A DNA stretch of 64,000 nucleotides from assembly GCA_947648875.1 (NCBI GenBank), contig CANSPM010000005.1, positions 1-64,000 of the forward strand, in the 5' to 3' direction. Below, piece after piece: positions 60,961 through 64,000 of the stretch. Source of the stretch: an uncultured Lachnospiraceae bacterium. Lineage in GTDB: Bacteria > Bacillota > Clostridia > Lachnospirales > Lachnospiraceae. The notes beneath the pieces were generated by a model that was given only the letters and a program-made list of their open reading frames with translations, searched no databases and was not told where the DNA came from. Made by a program: the position numbers and the translations under genes. The stretch's first letter is position 1; each line of letters opens with the position of its first letter.

Positions 60961-60990
60961 AAAATCCCGCAGGAAGATATGCGGGATTTT
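60961..60990 (-). terminator. Intrinsic terminator after the Ser/Thr kinase gene
   Basis: 10-bp perfect stem AAAATCCCGC/GCGGGATTTT with T-run, directly 5' of the intron remnant. Confidence 0.8.
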
Positions 60991-61030
60991 CGCTTGTTCA
61001 TAACAATGGAATCCCAGCGGAGCATAGATT

Positions 61031-62527
61031 CTATTGTTTGTCGCTCTGAGCCCCATAGATCAGCCATGGGCTATAATATTCTTCCGTCGGAGGGTCCGGC
61101 ATGGGGCTTGACCTGTACTCGTTGGGCCGCGAGGAATAAACCTGCACGGTAAAGCGATACGCCTGATCCACCCCGCTCACCAAAAAATGAGCGTTTACCT
61201 TGATTCCGCCATATCCCTGCTCCCTGATTATCTCCTTGGACCAGGTATTGTTCATCACATAGGCGCCCGTCTGATCATAGAGCGTCACGTTAAAAGTATC
61301 CTTATCCTCATATTCATCCAGATTGCTCCACACGGCAAAATACTGCCTGGTGTCGTCAATCTCAAACTCTTTCCACATCAGGCCCACAGGTGTGGGAAGC
61401 GGCGGGGCAAATTCGCCTGTATATTCAAAGACATCCGAAATCACATAAGAACTGTCCGCATATTGAAAGCCGTCTCCAACAGCGGCTATGGAAAAGTAGT
61501 AGAAACCATTCTCTTCAAACACGGATGCTAAATTCCAACTATGCGTCTCCATTTCCCTTACGACAGGACCGCCTATTCTCACCTTTTCCTCATGATACCA
61601 GTCATCGTCCTCCGGACTGGGCGGAACGGGACTGTCTCTTCTGTACAGCCTGCACCAGAACTGTACCTCACCTCCGATACCCGACTCTGGCACATTGCCC
61701 CATGTGGCAGTGCCTGTCTCCCCGTCCCAGTGAGGATTTTCCGGAGAGGGAAGAACAGCGAGCGTACTCTCCTGCTCCCCACTGCCGGTCTGCCCTTCCT
61801 CCCATCGGACGGATAGCAGCATACCACCCATTACAGAACCAATGCAAAAAAGAATTCCCAGAACATACAATACATCCTGTTTTGTGTGAAAAAAAGCCTG
61901 CCTTACCTGCCTCACGGACTGATAGCGCCTGTCCGGGTCCAGATTCATGCATTTGCGGATAATCTTCCTATAACGCCTTTTATGAGCCTTTTCTCCCAAG
62001 ATCTGACGCAAAGTTGCTCCCAGGGCATAGATATCCGTCCTCTCATCTGTCTGGGAAAAACCGTACTGCTCCGGCGGAGCAAACCCTCTGGTGCCCAACA
62101 GCCTGGTATCCTGCTCCTGCTCCTCCTTAAGTATGCGCGCGGCGTCAAAGTCAGTCAGGTATAGCCGCCCCTCCTCCGTCAGAAGTATATTGGATGGCTT
62201 GACATCGCGGTGAATAATTCCCTTTCCATGTAAAAATATAAGCACCGAGCACAATTGCCTTACGACACTGGAAAGTTGTTTGCCGGACAATTCAGCGCTG
62301 CCACAGGTTTGCCCCTTGATATATTCCTCTAACACCGTAGTGGTATCTTCTCCCACAGTGACTTGATACAGTTTCGGCAGGCAGGGATGGGGGCTATCCT
62401 GTAACAGATGATAAATCTGATGCCTGCCCTTCAAAATCTTTCGCACGTATATACCTTCCCTGTCCCGCACCAGATGCACCGTACTTTTCTCACTTTGCTT
62501 AATCAGTTCGATCTCTTCGTACTCCAT
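61031..62527 (-). CDS. Membrane-anchored Ser/Thr protein kinase with extracellular domain
   Basis: IIHRDVKPSNILLTEEGRLYLTDFDAARIL; TM VLYVLGILFCIGSVMGGMLL; extracellular beta-rich region. Confidence 0.88.
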   Translation of the reverse strand: MEYEEIELIKQSEKSTVHLVRDREGIYVRKILKGRHQIYHLLQDSPHPCLPKLYQVTVGEDTTTVLEEYIKGQTCGSAELSGKQLSSVVRQLCSVLIFLHGKGIIHRDVKPSNILLTEEGRLYLTDFDAARILKEEQEQDTRLLGTRGFAPPEQYGFSQTDERTDIYALGATLRQILGEKAHKRRYRKIIRKCMNLDPDRRYQSVRQVRQAFFHTKQDVLYVLGILFCIGSVMGGMLLSVRWEEGQTGSGEQESTLAVLPSPENPHWDGETGTATWGNVPESGIGGEVQFWCRLYRRDSPVPPSPEDDDWYHEEKVRIGGPVVREMETHSWNLASVFEENGFYYFSIAAVGDGFQYADSSYVISDVFEYTGEFAPPLPTPVGLMWKEFEIDDTRQYFAVWSNLDEYEDKDTFNVTLYDQTGAYVMNNTWSKEIIREQGYGGIKVNAHFLVSGVDQAYRFTVQVYSSRPNEYRSSPMPDPPTEEYYSPWLIYGAQSDKQ

Positions 62528-62633
62528 AGTATATGATTTACTCCCTCGGATGTATTTACGCCAATCGGGCCTTTTCTGTCATCAGTAGTCCCTTTTATTA
62601 TGCCAGTACATCTCATCAAAGGCAATACTGCTT

Positions 62634-64000
62634 TTACTTTAACTCCACCAAAATATAATTCTCTCCTCCCCTGATTCTATGGTACATTCCATCTTTCAGA
62701 ACTGGCAGGTCCAAAGCCGTAAGGTCCAGAGCCGGGTCCCTCACCACATTTTTAAGCCCATAAAACTGATAGAATCCCGCCTGCCCCCACCACCACTGTT
62801 CCCGGAACGTGATGGGCACCAGCCGGTTTAAAATATTATAATTCTGGGGCATACCCGCCAGCACCGGGGACTGTCCGATGGTGCCTGAGATCTGGACCAC
62901 CACCGGCTCCTCCCCCAGAAATACCTCCATGTCGTTCAAATCACCGATAACCGCCTGAATCCTGAAATCGGTATACTCTTTCTGCACATACAATGCGTTG
63001 CCGTATGTCAGTGAAAAAGTGAAAAACGCCAGACTCAACGCACAGGAAGAGAGCTTAAACAGATAGTCTCCGGAGATCTCCACGGCACATAGCGCCAGCA
63101 AGGCAAGCAAAACCCCGAACCCATACATCGCTCTGGGCGCAAACAGCGCTTTGGCCAACAGAGGGTACACGCCGAAACACAAAAGCCCCATCAGCACAAG
63201 ACTCGCCGCCGCAAAGGCCGCCGCCCACCTGCCACGTCTGGAGGAACCCGCCGCCGCCCAAACATATCCCACCGCCAGCACAGACGCCAGCACAAGCCAG
63301 AAAGTCTTAAAGTCTTCTCTGATGATCAGCGTGTAATATCTCTTCATATTGAAATAAGCAATCTGTAAAAGATCTCCCAGGCCTTTTAAAGAAAAATCCA
63401 ACTGTGCGGAAACATATGTATCCACCGGAATCATAATCACAAAATAGAAAGCAGCCAGTCCCAGCACAAATCCCGCTGCCGAATGCAGGCAGAATCGCCC
63501 GGTGTTTCGCAGAGAATCCCCGCTATTCCACATTTGAAAGGCCAGCAGCACAACCATCATCGGAAAGATTCCCGTAGCGGCCTGGTAGGTGGTGCACACC
63601 GCGATTGTACCCAGTGCGGATATAAACATATAGACCGCCGGTTTCCTTTTCCTGAAAAGGAACGGCACCACAGCCACCAGAATGGACAGCGCCATATAGG
63701 GAGCGTCATATTTATAGGAGAGACACTCCAGAAAATAGGGATTAAGCCCCAAGGGCACAAGAGCCAGAATTTCCCATACCGAAAAGGATGTTCTCTCATG
63801 GACAACATAGAGTAAAAGGCTCCCTGTGAGAGCCAGCAAAGCCGCCGCGATCAGCTGCGGCAGCGGAGATACATCCGTCAGATACTGATCCATATGAATG
63901 ACACTGGACAGCGCCTCAGAGATAAACCGACTGTAATTTGCCCAGTTCTTATAGCCCTGCGCCACACGGTCCATATCGTCAATATAATTGAAATTCGCCC
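62634..64000 (-). CDS. Multi-TM GtrII-like glucosyltransferase, 5' end beyond the window
   Basis: NYSRFISEALSSVIHM..DVSPLPQLIAAALLA; frame open to the window edge upstream of the Met at 63974. Confidence 0.65.
   Translation of the reverse strand, partial: ANFNYIDDMDRVAQGYKNWANYSRFISEALSSVIHMDQYLTDVSPLPQLIAAALLALTGSLLLYVVHERTSFSVWEILALVPLGLNPYFLECLSYKYDAPYMALSILVAVVPFLFRKRKPAVYMFISALGTIAVCTTYQAATGIFPMMVVLLAFQMWNSGDSLRNTGRFCLHSAAGFVLGLAAFYFVIMIPVDTYVSAQLDFSLKGLGDLLQIAYFNMKRYYTLIIREDFKTFWLVLASVLAVGYVWAAAGSSRRGRWAAAFAAASLVLMGLLCFGVYPLLAKALFAPRAMYGFGVLLALLALCAVEISGDYLFKLSSCALSLAFFTFSLTYGNALYVQKEYTDFRIQAVIGDLNDMEVFLGEEPVVVQISGTIGQSPVLAGMPQNYNILNRLVPITFREQWWWGQAGFYQFYGLKNVVRDPALDLTALDLPVLKDGMYHRIRGGENYILVELK

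Noticed and set aside
60213-61049. Plus-strand ORFs 60213-60734, 60620-61003, 60777-61049
   Set aside because: Antisense to the group II intron remnant; composition not protein-like.

Overview
The window reads as a chromosomal segment of a low-to-moderate GC Firmicute, probably Lachnospiraceae/Clostridia. It is densely coding, and most genes are on the minus strand. Housekeeping genes recognised: rlmH, nfnB/nfnA-like pair, folD, fhs, ftsK/spoIIIE, tepA-like clpP, yebC, mazF/ndoA, alr, nnrDE, rex, icd, a probable Re-citrate synthase, yajC, tgt, aroC, a UvrD-like helicase, gltX, a group-B-like [FeFe]-hydrogenase homologue, feoA/feoB, ppa, cotJA-JB-JC. Accessory content: two BspA-like surface proteins next to a class B sortase, a 42-bp tandem-repeat coiled-coil gene, a Cys/His-rich small protein, a truncated group II intron, and an rtcB-prfH pair. 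The most interesting signal is the rtcB-prfH leader. It has a consensus-like promoter, a 33-aa upstream ORF missed by the ORF track, a short intrinsic terminator and mutually exclusive 8-bp pairings, which together look like an attenuator. Two dispersed sequence families were also noticed by eye. One is a 5'-UTR motif (GCGGAACTCTAAAT) a fixed distance upstream of five start codons. The other is an intergenic hairpin family with a shared tail. No tRNA, rRNA or CRISPR array was recognised. All calls are by reading; no searches or folding were run.
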